This document shows, in pieces, positions 36,219-44,777 of a DNA stretch of 64,000 nucleotides. Position numbers and translations under genes: made by a program. The notes under the pieces were generated by a model. It was not told the DNA's origin. It ran no database searches and saw only the letters and a program-made list of their open reading frames with translations. The DNA is from Promicromonospora umidemergens (GTDB taxonomy: Bacteria > Actinomycetota > Actinomycetes > Actinomycetales > Cellulomonadaceae): assembly GCF_024171995.1 (NCBI RefSeq), contig NZ_JAMTCT010000005.1, forward strand, positions 310,001 through 374,000. Reading direction: 5' to 3'. Within the stretch, counting starts at the first letter, position 1. Each line of letters opens with the position of its first letter.

Positions 36219-36326
36219 CTAGGCGTTCGCGGGCGTGAGCGTGTCGAGGACCTCGTCCCACGGGAAGCCGTCCGCGGCGCCCGCACCCGACCTGTGCGGC
36301 TCGCGCGGGTCGATCATGACGTTCAC
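36219..36326 (-). CDS. Possible 35-aa protein
   Basis: GTG 36326 (or ATG 36317) opens a frame reading VNVMIDPREPHRSGAGAADG then FPWDEVLDTLTPANA. An AAGGA site is about 7 nt before the GTG. The composition is like real protein (Trp, balanced charges). It could be a small gene or the C-terminal remnant of a larger one. No family is recognised. Confidence 0.4.
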   Translation of the reverse strand: MNVMIDPREPHRSGAGAADGFPWDEVLDTLTPANA

Positions 36327-36389
36327 GCCCTATTCCTTGAGGGCGCGGCGCGAGCGAAGCCTGCTCAGGTTCTTCGTCTTGTCAGGTCG

Positions 36390-37142
36390 TCAACGAGAAT
36401 CGGGCAGGCGGTCGTCGAACGTTCCGAGTGGTCCGAGGTCGGTGCCATCGATCTGGGCGGCGGTCGATCGAGCAAGTCCGACCAGTTCGGCCATGGGTAC
36501 GACAGCGCGGCTGGTGGCGCCGAGGTCTTCGTGAGCTTCCTTGGTCCAGAGCGGCGGGAAGAAGTTGAGGCCACGGTCACCATTCAGGCTGCGGGTCTCG
36601 GCGCCCCATCCTTCCCATCGAAGCCCGTCCGTGAAGTCGGTCAGGCCGCCGTCGAGCACCCAACCGAGCCAGGCGGCATGTCCGCCCTCGAGCCGTTCCC
36701 ACTGGAGCGTGTCGGGAGCGAGGTAGATCATCTCGCCCGGCCTTCCGGGTCGTGCGACGGCTTCAGGATCGTGCCCGTTGAGGACATAGGTCCCGCCCAG
36801 GACGTCGTGAGCAACAACGAGCCCGTGCGCCGGGAACCATGTGTCCCTGGGAGTCGGCGGGAAGCCGTTCACCGCGGCCAGGCTGGGCATTCGGCGAGGT
36901 TCACCCAACGACGGACTCCCGTAGACGCGCAACCAACCGTTGTCGATCAGGAGTCCGCCACTATGGACGACGACAGCGCCGAGGTAGGACCTGGTCGTTA
37001 CCTGGAGCTGTTCGAGCGTGCGACGGCAGGTCGTCTCGTCAGGGGCGAGAACCTCGACAGTTGCCGACGCCTCCCTGGCCAGGCGTTGTAACTCTGGCCA
37101 GGCAGGTTCCTGCGTGGCGGTCAGGTTCTCGAACAGTCGCAC
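36390..37142 (-). CDS. DUF2625-family protein
   Basis: 250 aa. The family order is visible: GAVVVHSGGLLIDNGWLRVY, then LVVAHDVLGGTYVLNG, then MIYLAPDTLQWERLEGG, and GLRWEGWGAETRSLNGDRGL with FFPPLW. DUF2625 proteins have no known catalytic role and resemble SMI1/SUKH-like immunity proteins in being stand-alone and soluble. That comparison is only suggestive. There is no signal peptide. It is separated from the next minus-strand gene (ending 37215) by 72 bp and may be co-transcribed with it. Confidence 0.75.
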   Translation of the reverse strand: MRLFENLTATQEPAWPELQRLAREASATVEVLAPDETTCRRTLEQLQVTTRSYLGAVVVHSGGLLIDNGWLRVYGSPSLGEPRRMPSLAAVNGFPPTPRDTWFPAHGLVVAHDVLGGTYVLNGHDPEAVARPGRPGEMIYLAPDTLQWERLEGGHAAWLGWVLDGGLTDFTDGLRWEGWGAETRSLNGDRGLNFFPPLWTKEAHEDLGATSRAVVPMAELVGLARSTAAQIDGTDLGPLGTFDDRLPDSR

Positions 37143-37214
37143 AGGCTGGATGGTAGTCCCGCAGCGCCGACGCTCCGGGTGCCGAGCGACCTGGAGGCTA
37201 GCCTCGGAGAGCCG

Positions 37215-37646
37215 TCAGTCGTAGTCCCAGGGGAAGTCTGCGTGCCACCAGCGGTGGTAGTGGTCGAGCTGGACTGGGAACTTGGCAAGAATGCGTCGGT
37301 CGAGCTCGCGCACGAGGGCTCTCAGTTCCCGTGCGGGGCGGCGTGGCAGGCGGTGGATCGTTCGCTCGAGCAGGTCGCGATCGTCGAGCGGGCTGCCGCG
37401 GCACTCCCTTGCTCCGCAGCCGTACGCTCGTCTGCTCCACGGATTGCGGGTGCGGGCCTCGCGGTCCCAGTTCTGGAGTGCGGCGAAGACTTCACCGGGC
37501 AGCCTCTCAGCGAGGCTGATCGCCGCGTGGGTGGGGCCTGAAAGTCGACGATCCTTGACGTATCGCAGGAGGAGTTGCGTAGGCCGGTACGTGCGGAGTC
37601 GACGTGCGGCGAGTCGCCGCACCTGAACCGGGCGCCTACGCGGCAT
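37215..37646 (-). CDS. Small basic protein of unknown function
   Basis: 143 aa, very Arg-rich. It has a conserved-looking C-terminal block (ALVRELDRRILAKFPVQLDH, YHRWWHADFPWDYD) and two Cys in YGCGARECRG. No membrane segment is present. The aromatic acidic C-terminus supports real coding. The start ATG 37646 is the furthest upstream; a shorter version is possible. It is divergent from the GH9 cellulase gene but shares no evident operator with it. Confidence 0.55.
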   Translation of the reverse strand: MPRRRPVQVRRLAARRLRTYRPTQLLLRYVKDRRLSGPTHAAISLAERLPGEVFAALQNWDREARTRNPWSRRAYGCGARECRGSPLDDRDLLERTIHRLPRRPARELRALVRELDRRILAKFPVQLDHYHRWWHADFPWDYD

Positions 37647-37793
37647 GCCCTTTCGTGGTGGTCATGGCGCAGATCCTAGCTGGGCCAGCGCGCCAGAATG
37701 CGGGCCTGCTCCTCTCGGTGTTAAACGAATCAGTTCGGCGGCAGGGGTGCCACCTCGGACCCTGCCCCGCATACGGTGACGACCTTCCGGCTT

Positions 37794-37807
37794 TGAAAGC
37801 GCTCTCA
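37794..37807. promoter_or_regulatory. LacI/CelR-like operator at the GH9 gene
   Basis: TGAAAGCGCTCTCA is a 14-bp near-palindrome centred on AGCGCT, immediately before the AGGAG ribosome-binding site. It resembles the actinobacterial CelR consensus TGGGAGCGCTCCCA and the GH76 site at 40540-40553. Confidence 0.65.
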
Positions 37808-37820
37808 CCGAGGAGTCAGC

Positions 37821-40340
37821 GTGAAGACAAGACAGCAGCGACGACGTCGTCCGATGGTCGCGGCAGTGGCATCGCTCGCCCTCGTGGGTGTCGTGATGCC
37901 GGCCACGGCCCAGGCCGACGACGGCACGGAGATCCTGACCAATGCCACGTTCGACGGCGGCATGGCGCCCTGGTGGGTCGCCGGCGGTGTCGAGCTCGCC
38001 GAGACGGAGGCCGGCATGTGCGGCGTCGTGCCTGGTGGCGGCCAGCAGTGGGACGTCATCGTCGGCCAGAGCGACGTCTCCGTCGCGGCCGGCGAGACCT
38101 ACACGATCGGGGTGACGGCGAGCGCGGCACCCGAGGCGTCCGCCCGCGTTCTCGTGCCCGACCCGGAGACCGAATGGCCTCCCCTGTACTACGCGGACAT
38201 CACCCTCAGCGCGGACGGGCAAGCGTTCACCGAGGCGTTCGAGCTCGCAGCCGACGCCGAGACCGAGGTCCAGATCCAGCTCGGCGGCAACGTCGAGGAC
38301 TTTGAGCTCTGCCTCGACGAGGTCTCGCTCCTCACCGGCGGTGAGGTCGAGGAGTACGAGCCCGACACCGGCCCCCGGGTCCGGGTGAACCAGGTCGGCT
38401 ACCTGCCGGACGGTCCGAAGCGCGCCACGCTCGTGACCGACGCGACCGAGCCGGTCGCCTGGGAGGTCGAGGGGCCGGACGGCGCCGTCGTCGCCTCCGG
38501 TGAGTCCACACCCGAGGGGCTCGACGAGTCTGCCGGCCTCGACGTGCACACGATCGACTTCTCCGACGTCACCGCGACCGGCACCGGCTTCACCCTGGCT
38601 GCGGACGGCGAGGTGTCCTACCCGTTCGACATCTCCGCCGACCTCTACGACCAGCTGCGTGCCGACTCGCTCGGCATCTACTACACGCAGCGTTCCGGCT
38701 ACGAGATCGTGCCGGTCGAGGTGGACGGCGAACAGCTGAAGACCGAGTACGTCCGCCCAGCGGGCCACGTGTCCGAGTTCGGTGGCGGCGACGTCAACCA
38801 GGGTGACGTGAACGTGCCCTGCCTGCCGCCGAGCGGCGCCGTCGACCACCAGGGCAATCCGCAGCTGGGCGGCGACGACCACTACGGCGAGAACGGCTGG
38901 GCCTGCCCGGACGGTTACGCCATCGACGCGTCCGGCGGCTGGTACGACGCCGGAGACCATGGCAAGTACGTCGTGAACTCCGGCATCTCGGTGTACCAGC
39001 TGCTGTCCGCCTACGAGCGCACGCAGTACGCCGACACGGTGACCGATGGCGCGCTGGGCGACTCCACGCTGGTGATCCCCGAGCGGGACAACGGCGTGCC
39101 GGACATCCTCGACGAGGCCCGCTGGAACCTGGACTGGATGCTCAGCATGCAGGTGGCCGACGGCGTCGAGATGACGATCGACGGACAGCAGGCCGATGCA
39201 GGCGGCCTGGTGCACCACAAGCTCCACGACATCGCCTGGACCGGCATGAACACCCTGCCGAGCGAGGACCCGATGCCGCGCTACGTGCACCGGCCCTCGA
39301 CGGCGGCGACGCTCAACACGGCCGCCGCAGCCGCGCAGGGCGCCCGCCTGTACGCCGAGCACGACGCGGCGTACGCCGACGAGCTGCTCGCCGCCGCGCG
39401 GCGCGCCTGGGACGCAGCGGTCGCCCACCCGGAGATCTACGCGCCGGACACGAACAGCCTCGACCCGAATCCGGGCGGTGGCCCGTACAACGACACCACC
39501 CTGGGCGACGAGTGGTACTGGGCGGCCGCGCAGCTGTTCCTTGCCACGGGCGAGGCCGAGTTCTCCGACGCCGTGCTCGCCTCGGAGTACCACGTCGGTG
39601 GCACCGAGGGCGACATCTGGCGAGCCTCCGGCTTCGACTGGGGCTTCACCGCGGCGGCCGGGCGGCTCGACCTCGCGACGGTGCCGAACGACCTGCCCGG
39701 GCGTGCGGACGTGGTCACCTCCGTGATCGAGGGGGCTGACGAGTACGTCGCCGTGCAGCAGGACGAGCCGTTCGGTCACGCCTACCACCCGGGGGACTAC
39801 GGCTGGGGTTCGAACCACCAGGTGATCAACAACGCGGTGGTCATCGCGACCGCGTACGACCTGACGGGCGAGGACCGCTATCGTGCCGCTGCACTGGAGT
39901 CGTTCGACTACGTCCTGGGTCGCAACGCGCTCAACAATTCCTACGTCAAGGGGTACGGGACCAAGTACTCGGAGAACATGCACAACCGCTGGATGGCATC
40001 GGCCGGCCGCCTGCCGCCGCACCCCGACGGCATGATGGCGGGCGGTGCGAACTCGGCGATCCAGGACCCGGTCGCCCAGGAGAAGCTGCAGGGCTGCGCC
40101 CCGCAGTTCTGCTACATCGACCTCGTCGACTCGTGGTCGACGAACGAGATGACGATCAACTGGAACGCGCCGCTCGGCTGGCTCGCGTCCTGGGCGGACG
40201 ACATGTCGGACGCCGGCTCCGGTGACCACTGTGGGGGTCACCATGGCGGTGGCCACCACGGCGGGGGCCACCACGGGGGCGGTCACCACGGCGGTCACCC
40301 TGGTGGGGGTCACCATGGCGGCGGTCACCGCGGCCGTTAG
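37821..40340 (+). CDS. Secreted GH9 endoglucanase with CBM4/9-like and Ig-like domains and a His/Gly tail
   Basis: 839 aa. A Sec signal (RRRRPMVAAVASLALVGVV..., cut after AQA) leads to a CBM4/9-like module (ILTNATFDGGMAPWWVAGG, ~35-170) and a CelD_N Ig-like domain (VRVNQVGYLPDGPKRATLV, ~190-280). The inverting GH9 (alpha/alpha)6 barrel follows. The catalytic base lies in GGWYDAGDHGKYV (~375), a conserved HNRWM/HPDG block is present, and the acid Glu is in STNEMTINWNAPL (~775). It hydrolyses beta-1,4-glucan. The last ~40 residues are repeats of GGHH/GGGHH with one Cys, unlike the usual linker-CBM2 tail. GTG 37821 follows AGGAG; a CelR-like operator lies upstream. Confidence 0.92.
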   Translation: MKTRQQRRRRPMVAAVASLALVGVVMPATAQADDGTEILTNATFDGGMAPWWVAGGVELAETEAGMCGVVPGGGQQWDVIVGQSDVSVAAGETYTIGVTASAAPEASARVLVPDPETEWPPLYYADITLSADGQAFTEAFELAADAETEVQIQLGGNVEDFELCLDEVSLLTGGEVEEYEPDTGPRVRVNQVGYLPDGPKRATLVTDATEPVAWEVEGPDGAVVASGESTPEGLDESAGLDVHTIDFSDVTATGTGFTLAADGEVSYPFDISADLYDQLRADSLGIYYTQRSGYEIVPVEVDGEQLKTEYVRPAGHVSEFGGGDVNQGDVNVPCLPPSGAVDHQGNPQLGGDDHYGENGWACPDGYAIDASGGWYDAGDHGKYVVNSGISVYQLLSAYERTQYADTVTDGALGDSTLVIPERDNGVPDILDEARWNLDWMLSMQVADGVEMTIDGQQADAGGLVHHKLHDIAWTGMNTLPSEDPMPRYVHRPSTAATLNTAAAAAQGARLYAEHDAAYADELLAAARRAWDAAVAHPEIYAPDTNSLDPNPGGGPYNDTTLGDEWYWAAAQLFLATGEAEFSDAVLASEYHVGGTEGDIWRASGFDWGFTAAAGRLDLATVPNDLPGRADVVTSVIEGADEYVAVQQDEPFGHAYHPGDYGWGSNHQVINNAVVIATAYDLTGEDRYRAAALESFDYVLGRNALNNSYVKGYGTKYSENMHNRWMASAGRLPPHPDGMMAGGANSAIQDPVAQEKLQGCAPQFCYIDLVDSWSTNEMTINWNAPLGWLASWADDMSDAGSGDHCGGHHGGGHHGGGHHGGGHHGGHPGGGHHGGGHRGR

Positions 40341-40362
40341 GGCCGACGCTCGGTAGGACCGC

Positions 40363-40403
40363 CGAGGCCGGGTACCGGACCATGTGTCCGGTACCCGGCC
40401 TCG
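40363..40403 (+). terminator. Strong terminator after GH9
   Basis: A perfect 18-bp GC-rich stem (40363-40380 with 40386-40403, loop CATGT) lies 22 bp past the stop. Confidence 0.8.
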
Positions 40404-40539
40404 CTCATGGCGCGTGGATCCAGGGGGTGATCACGTCGTTGACCGGTCGAGTCCGGGTCCATAGCATGGCCGCCAGGCGTTCAGGACCCTGCGGACCGAT
40501 CCGAGTCGACGGAGACTCCGTGATGCTCGCCCGCGGAGA

Positions 40540-40553
40540 TGACAGCGCTGACA
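40540..40553. promoter_or_regulatory. LacI-like operator upstream of GH76
   Basis: TGACAGCGCTGACA shares the TGA-N-AGCGCT-N2-CA layout of the GH9 site. It lies 68 bp before the GH76 start. Confidence 0.5.
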
Positions 40554-40621
40554 TCCGCCGCCGTCGGGCCTGGTCCGGACACCACCGAGTGACCTAGCAC
40601 CACCGAACGAAGGAGCGAACG

Positions 40622-41803
40622 ATGAGGTTCACCAGAGTTGCCGGTACGGTCGTCGCGCTGGCCTGCGCGCTGGGGGCATCGGCCCCCGCCGGTGCGCAGG
40701 ACCGCGGTGCCCCCGAGACGTCGCAGCGCACGCAGGTGCAGCGGGCGGTCGCGTCGTACGACGCGATGCAGGAGTACATGGCCGCGGACGACGGCTCCGG
40801 CCTGTACCGCGAGCGGTACCCGAGCGGGGCAGAGGACCGCCCCTACTCGTTCGAGTGGCCGCACTCCCAGGCGCACGTCGCGACGCTCGACCTCACCGGG
40901 CTGCCCGGGGCTCTGGGGCGGTCGTTCGAGGACGATCTCGCGGACGACGCCCGCGGGCAGGAGCACTTCTGGAACGCCGACGGCGGCACCACAGGGCTGC
41001 CCGGCTACGACTCGTACCCGCGCGCCCCGTACGGCGACGGCGGCGACATGTTCTACGACGACAACGAGTGGGTCGCGCTCGCCAAGGTGCAGCAGCATCT
41101 GGCGACCGGCGACGAGGCAGCGCTCGAACGTGCGGAGGAGATCTTCGAGCTCGTGGTTTCCGGGTGGGACACCGACGAGTCGCACCCGGCGCCCGGCGGC
41201 GTGTTCTGGACCCAGGCCGACTGGAGCACCGACCGCAACACCGTCTCCACGATGCCCGGCGCGCAGCTCGCCACCCGCCTGTACATGATCACCGGGGAAC
41301 GGCACTACCTCGACTGGGCGCAGCGGATGGTCGGGTGGACCGACGAGCACCTGCTCGCACCGAACGGCCTCTACTGGGACAACATCAAGCTCGACGGGTC
41401 CATCGACCGCACGCAGTGGTCGTACAACCAGGGCGTCCCCCTTGGTACCTTCACCCTGCTGTACGAGGCGACGGGCGACGAGCGCTACCTGGAGAAGGCG
41501 GAGGCGATCGCGGCGGCGTCCTACCGCTACTACGTCACCGAGGGGCGGCTGGATGGCCAGCCGATGTTCTTCAACTCCATCTGGTTCAAGAACCTCCTCC
41601 TTCTGGAGTCCGTGACCGGCGGCACGACGTACCGGGACGCCATGGCGGACTACGCCGACCACCAGTGGCGCACCGAGCGTGAACGCACGACCGGGCTGTT
41701 CAACGCCGGGGACGAGCACACCGAGCTCCTGGAGCAGGCGGCGATGGTCCAGATCTACGCCACCCTCGCTTGGCCTCGTGAGCGGGCGTCCATCCTGTAC
41801 TGA
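40622..41803 (+). CDS. Secreted GH76 (alpha-1,6-mannanase-like) glycoside hydrolase
   Basis: 393 aa. Signal peptide RFTRVAGTVVALACALGASA is followed by PAGAQ. A GH76 (alpha/alpha)6 barrel carries the adjacent acidic pair in YDDNEWVALA (~144, catalytic DD). Other family blocks are RNTVSTMPGAQLATRLYMIT, WSYNQGVPLGTFTLLYEATG and FFNSIWFKNLLLLE. GH76 enzymes act on alpha-1,6-mannan such as fungal wall mannan or mannosyl glycolipids. The ATG at 40622 has a GAAGGAG site. The last ~32 residues match a relic at 42703-42798. An AGCGCT-centred operator suggests co-control with GH9. Confidence 0.9.
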   Translation: MRFTRVAGTVVALACALGASAPAGAQDRGAPETSQRTQVQRAVASYDAMQEYMAADDGSGLYRERYPSGAEDRPYSFEWPHSQAHVATLDLTGLPGALGRSFEDDLADDARGQEHFWNADGGTTGLPGYDSYPRAPYGDGGDMFYDDNEWVALAKVQQHLATGDEAALERAEEIFELVVSGWDTDESHPAPGGVFWTQADWSTDRNTVSTMPGAQLATRLYMITGERHYLDWAQRMVGWTDEHLLAPNGLYWDNIKLDGSIDRTQWSYNQGVPLGTFTLLYEATGDERYLEKAEAIAAASYRYYVTEGRLDGQPMFFNSIWFKNLLLLESVTGGTTYRDAMADYADHQWRTERERTTGLFNAGDEHTELLEQAAMVQIYATLAWPRERASILY

Positions 41804-41833
41804 GGGCGGGGGACTTCCGTCCAGAATGCGCGA

Positions 41834-41866
41834 AGCCCAGGTCAGAAACCATCTCTGACCTGGGCT
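41834..41866. terminator. Bidirectional terminator between GH76 and PEP mutase-like genes
   Basis: A perfect 13-bp stem (41834-41846 with 41854-41866, 7-nt loop) lies between convergent stops 70 bp apart. It is related in sequence to 36117-36149. Confidence 0.75.
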
Positions 41867-41873
41867 CCGTGCC

Positions 41874-42686
41874 TCAGTTGAGCGCGCGCGTCGAGGCCGG
41901 GATCACGCCATCGGCGTAGAGGCTCTTCGCCACGTCCTGCAGTGCTGTGAGCGCGACACGCTGCGTGGTCGGCCCGTAGGAGATGCGCGCAACACCGAGG
42001 GCTTCGTACTCGCCGGCGGTGAGCGCGCCGGGCAGCCCGATCACGCTGATCTTGCGATCTCCGATGCCCTCGACCAGCTGCCGCGCCACGTCGGCACTGA
42101 GCACGCCTGGCACGAAGACGACATCGGCGCCCGCCGCAAGGTAGGCCCGTCCGCGATCGATCGCGTCGGCGATCGACTCCTCGACGGGCCGATCGCCCGC
42201 ACGCACGAACGCGTCGGTGCGTGCGTTCAGCGCGAAGGGCACTCCCTCGGTCGCGGCCGCGGCGACGATCGCCTCGACGCGCGCAGCAGCTTCCGCGACC
42301 GGACGCAGCCGGTCCTCGACATTCGCGCCGACGATACCCACGTCGATCGCGCGGCGCGTGGTCTCGGCCGGATCCTCGTACCCGTCGTCGAGGTCGGCTG
42401 AAACCGGCACGTTGCCCGCCGCCGCCACGATGCGCCCGACCATGTCGAGCGTGAGCTCGAGCGGGATAGTCCCGTCCGGATACCCGAAGCTGGCGGCAAT
42501 CGAGTGACCCGCAGTGGCCAGCGCCTTGGTCTGGGGAAGGGCGAGGACCGCCTTTGCAGACACGACGTCCCACACGTTCACGACCCGGAGGATCTCGGGC
42601 GCCGCATGCAGCTCGCGGAGCGTGCGCGCCCGGTCGGCCCGTGACGCCTTGTGCTCGTTCGATGTCTCCGATGTCTCCGATGTCAT
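41874..42686 (-). CDS. Isocitrate lyase/PEP mutase-family protein
   Basis: 270 aa, an (alpha/beta)8 barrel of the ICL/PEPM superfamily. Landmarks are LRVVNVWDVVSAKAVLALPQ, SIAASFGYPDGTIPLELTLD, PVSADLDDGYED (metal-binding DDGYED) and PFALNARTDAFV. The final barrel strands VVFVPGVLSADVARQL and ISVIGLPGALTAGEYEALGV follow. The KKCGH loop of true isocitrate lyases is absent, so the protein belongs with the oxaloacetate/2-methylisocitrate-like or unassigned members. Upstream are repeated Asp-Val-Ser codons (SETSETSNE). It sits between GH76 and a GH76 3'-end relic. Confidence 0.85.
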   Translation of the reverse strand: MTSETSETSNEHKASRADRARTLRELHAAPEILRVVNVWDVVSAKAVLALPQTKALATAGHSIAASFGYPDGTIPLELTLDMVGRIVAAAGNVPVSADLDDGYEDPAETTRRAIDVGIVGANVEDRLRPVAEAAARVEAIVAAAATEGVPFALNARTDAFVRAGDRPVEESIADAIDRGRAYLAAGADVVFVPGVLSADVARQLVEGIGDRKISVIGLPGALTAGEYEALGVARISYGPTTQRVALTALQDVAKSLYADGVIPASTRALN

Positions 42687-42702
42687 CGAGTCAGAGTAGC
42701 TG

Positions 42703-42798
42703 GATGAGCGCCGGATCGAGCTGCTGGAGCAGGCGGCGATGGTTCAGATCTATGCCACCCTCGCGTGGCCGCGCGAGCAGGCGTCCATCCTGCACTGA
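42703..42798 (+). pseudogene. Relic of a second GH76 gene, 3' end
   Basis: The frame reads DERRIELLEQAAMVQIYATL then AWPREQASILH and a TGA. It is nearly identical to the GH76 C-terminus at 41708-41803, with only scattered base changes. Everything upstream is missing, replaced by the 5' side of the PEP mutase-like gene. It marks a tandem duplication followed by insertion or deletion. Confidence 0.85.
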
Positions 42799-42962
42799 GA
42801 CCTGGCAGCAAGCGGCCTCGCCGTCGAACCACGACGAGAAGAGCCGAGCTGGTAGGACCAACACATACCTCCCGGCAACGGGGGACGAGGTGCGGTGACG
42901 ACCAGACCGGCACGCTCGACCTGATCGACGGCGAGGCGCGCCCCAGCTGAGGATTTTCCCGG

Positions 42963-44777
42963 TCAGTGCTGGGCGTCCACCGTCTCCAGCGCGTTCTTGT
43001 ACTCCTTGAGGTCGGCCCTCGTCGCGCCCACGTCGAGGCGCACGGCTTCGATGGCGACCAGCAGGTCGCCGACCGTGCCACCCCCGACGATCGGGTCCTC
43101 CAGGGAGACCGAGCCCGCCGCGACGTTGAGCCACAGAGCGAGCAGCTGCCGGTCGAAGACGTCGACCCACTCGTCGTGGTTCGCTGCCCACAGCACCTGT
43201 TCGGCGTCGTCCAGCGTGGTCAGGTCGACCACCTCGTCGAACACGTCGCTCTGCGCGCGCGTGCTGATGAGGAAGCACAGCAGCTCGTCGGTCGTGTAGT
43301 CCGGGTTTCTGACCTGCCGGTACTCCGACGACCAGTACCCGGCGCCGCGAGCCACGGGCTCCGGCGTGGGCTGCTCGCCGCTCGGCGTGCCGTAGACCTC
43401 GAGCTCGTAGAGGGAGAAGCCCCACTGCGTCGCACGCTCGGTGGCGTAGAGGCGCACGTACCGGCCCGTGCCCGAGACGCCCAGGTCGTCGAACGAGCCG
43501 TCACCGTCGGTGACGGTATGCACCGTGGTCCAGGTCTCGCCGTCCGGTGAGGTCTGGATCTCGTACCCCGACGCGAACGCGGTCTCCCAGTCGATCACGA
43601 CGCGGCTGAGGTCGTGGCTCGCGCCGAGGTCCACCGCGATCCACTTCGGCTCGCTCCACGCGCTGCCCCACCGGGTGCCGGCGTTGCCGTCCACCGCCAG
43701 GTCGCCGGTGCGGGCGGGGTCGTCGATGCTGGACGTCGTCACCGGTCGGCCCAGCGTCAGCGACTCGCCCTCGTCGGTGCACTCGTCGCCGTCGTCCTCG
43801 GACAAGTAGCAGCGCAGGTACTGGTAGGACTCCGCAGAGGACTCGAACGACGGCGCGTAGTCCCACTCGTAGGTGTAGTACTCCACGTACGGCTCGGCTG
43901 CGGCGATGATCGCCGGAAGGTCGAGGTCACCGTTGCCGAGGGCGACCTGCCTCGGGTCGCCCTCGGCGTCGACGTTCACGGCGTCCTTGATGTGGAGGAG
44001 TTCGATGCGGTCCCCGTACTCCTCGATCCACGCCGGGACGTCGATGCCGGCGTCCGCGGCCCAGCCGACGTCGAGCTGGAACGTGACGTAGCGCGGGTCG
44101 GTGTTCTCCTCGATGACCTGCCAGGCGCTGACCATCTCACCCGTCTCCGGGTGGGGATACCGCGTGGTGAACTCGCTCTGGTGGTTGTGCAGCACGATCT
44201 TGTTCGCGCCGTTCTCGTGCGCGTACTGGCCGAGCCGGTTGACGTACGCCGCGGTCGCGAGCGCTTCCTCGTAGGTGCCGTAGCTGCCCGCCATCCCGCC
44301 GGTCCCGATGTAGTCCTGGCCCAGTGCGACGGCGTAGTCGACCGTCTCGGGCCACGTGTTCCAGTCCGTGCTGCCGTGGCTCGAGGACACCTCGAGGCCG
44401 TGCGCGTCGAGGATCGACTGGTACTCGTCGACGGGCATCGAGTAGGGCTGGCTGAACGGCTCGATGTTGGTGAAGCCGGCATCGGCCACCTCGCCGAGCA
44501 CGCGGTCGATCGTCTCCGGGGACGGTGTCCCGGACCCGAGCTCACCGACGTGCGTGTACAGCTGGATGGAGATCTTGGAGTCGGGGAGCCCGTCATCCTC
44601 TCCGCATGCTGCGGCCGCCGCGGTGGTCAGTGCGGGGGCTGCGACGGTGGAAGGGGCGGCGACGGCCGGGGCCGCGGCGAGCGCTGGCGCTGCGGCGAGC
44701 GTGCCCGCGAGGAGTGCACCGCCCGTCAACGCCGCGCTGAGGCGCCGCGCGCGAGGCGAACGTCGTGAGATCTGCAT
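42963..44777 (-). CDS. Secreted sugar isomerase/epimerase-like TIM barrel with F5/8C (CBM32-like) domain
   Basis: 604 aa. The signal peptide (RRLSAALTGGALLAGTLAAA...) is followed by an Ala-rich stretch. A xylose-isomerase-like AP-endonuclease-2 barrel comes next (SKISIQLYTHVGELGSG, GFTNIEPFSQPY, IVLHNHQSEF, FQLDVGWAADAGID, LLHIKDAVNVD). The His/Glu/Asp residues match the metal-site pattern. Residues ~345-460 form a discoidin/F5-8C domain (GRPVTTSSIDDPARTGDLAV, GYEIQTSPDGETW), and a helical C-terminal region follows. Secreted proteins of this build are usually ascribed to sugar or glycan metabolism; the reaction is unknown. It lies in the carbohydrate locus. Confidence 0.8.
   Translation of the reverse strand: MQISRRSPRARRLSAALTGGALLAGTLAAAPALAAAPAVAAPSTVAAPALTTAAAAACGEDDGLPDSKISIQLYTHVGELGSGTPSPETIDRVLGEVADAGFTNIEPFSQPYSMPVDEYQSILDAHGLEVSSSHGSTDWNTWPETVDYAVALGQDYIGTGGMAGSYGTYEEALATAAYVNRLGQYAHENGANKIVLHNHQSEFTTRYPHPETGEMVSAWQVIEENTDPRYVTFQLDVGWAADAGIDVPAWIEEYGDRIELLHIKDAVNVDAEGDPRQVALGNGDLDLPAIIAAAEPYVEYYTYEWDYAPSFESSAESYQYLRCYLSEDDGDECTDEGESLTLGRPVTTSSIDDPARTGDLAVDGNAGTRWGSAWSEPKWIAVDLGASHDLSRVVIDWETAFASGYEIQTSPDGETWTTVHTVTDGDGSFDDLGVSGTGRYVRLYATERATQWGFSLYELEVYGTPSGEQPTPEPVARGAGYWSSEYRQVRNPDYTTDELLCFLISTRAQSDVFDEVVDLTTLDDAEQVLWAANHDEWVDVFDRQLLALWLNVAAGSVSLEDPIVGGGTVGDLLVAIEAVRLDVGATRADLKEYKNALETVDAQH

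Noticed and set aside
37662-40328. 888-codon minus-strand frame opposite the GH9 gene
   Set aside because: Complement of GH9 codons. The His/Gly tail appears there as Val/Thr repeats, with no start signal.
40230-40335. Regular short repeats resembling a repeat array
   Set aside because: Not CRISPR: units are in-frame codons of the His/Gly tail, a few to ~15 bp long, with no spacers of constant size.
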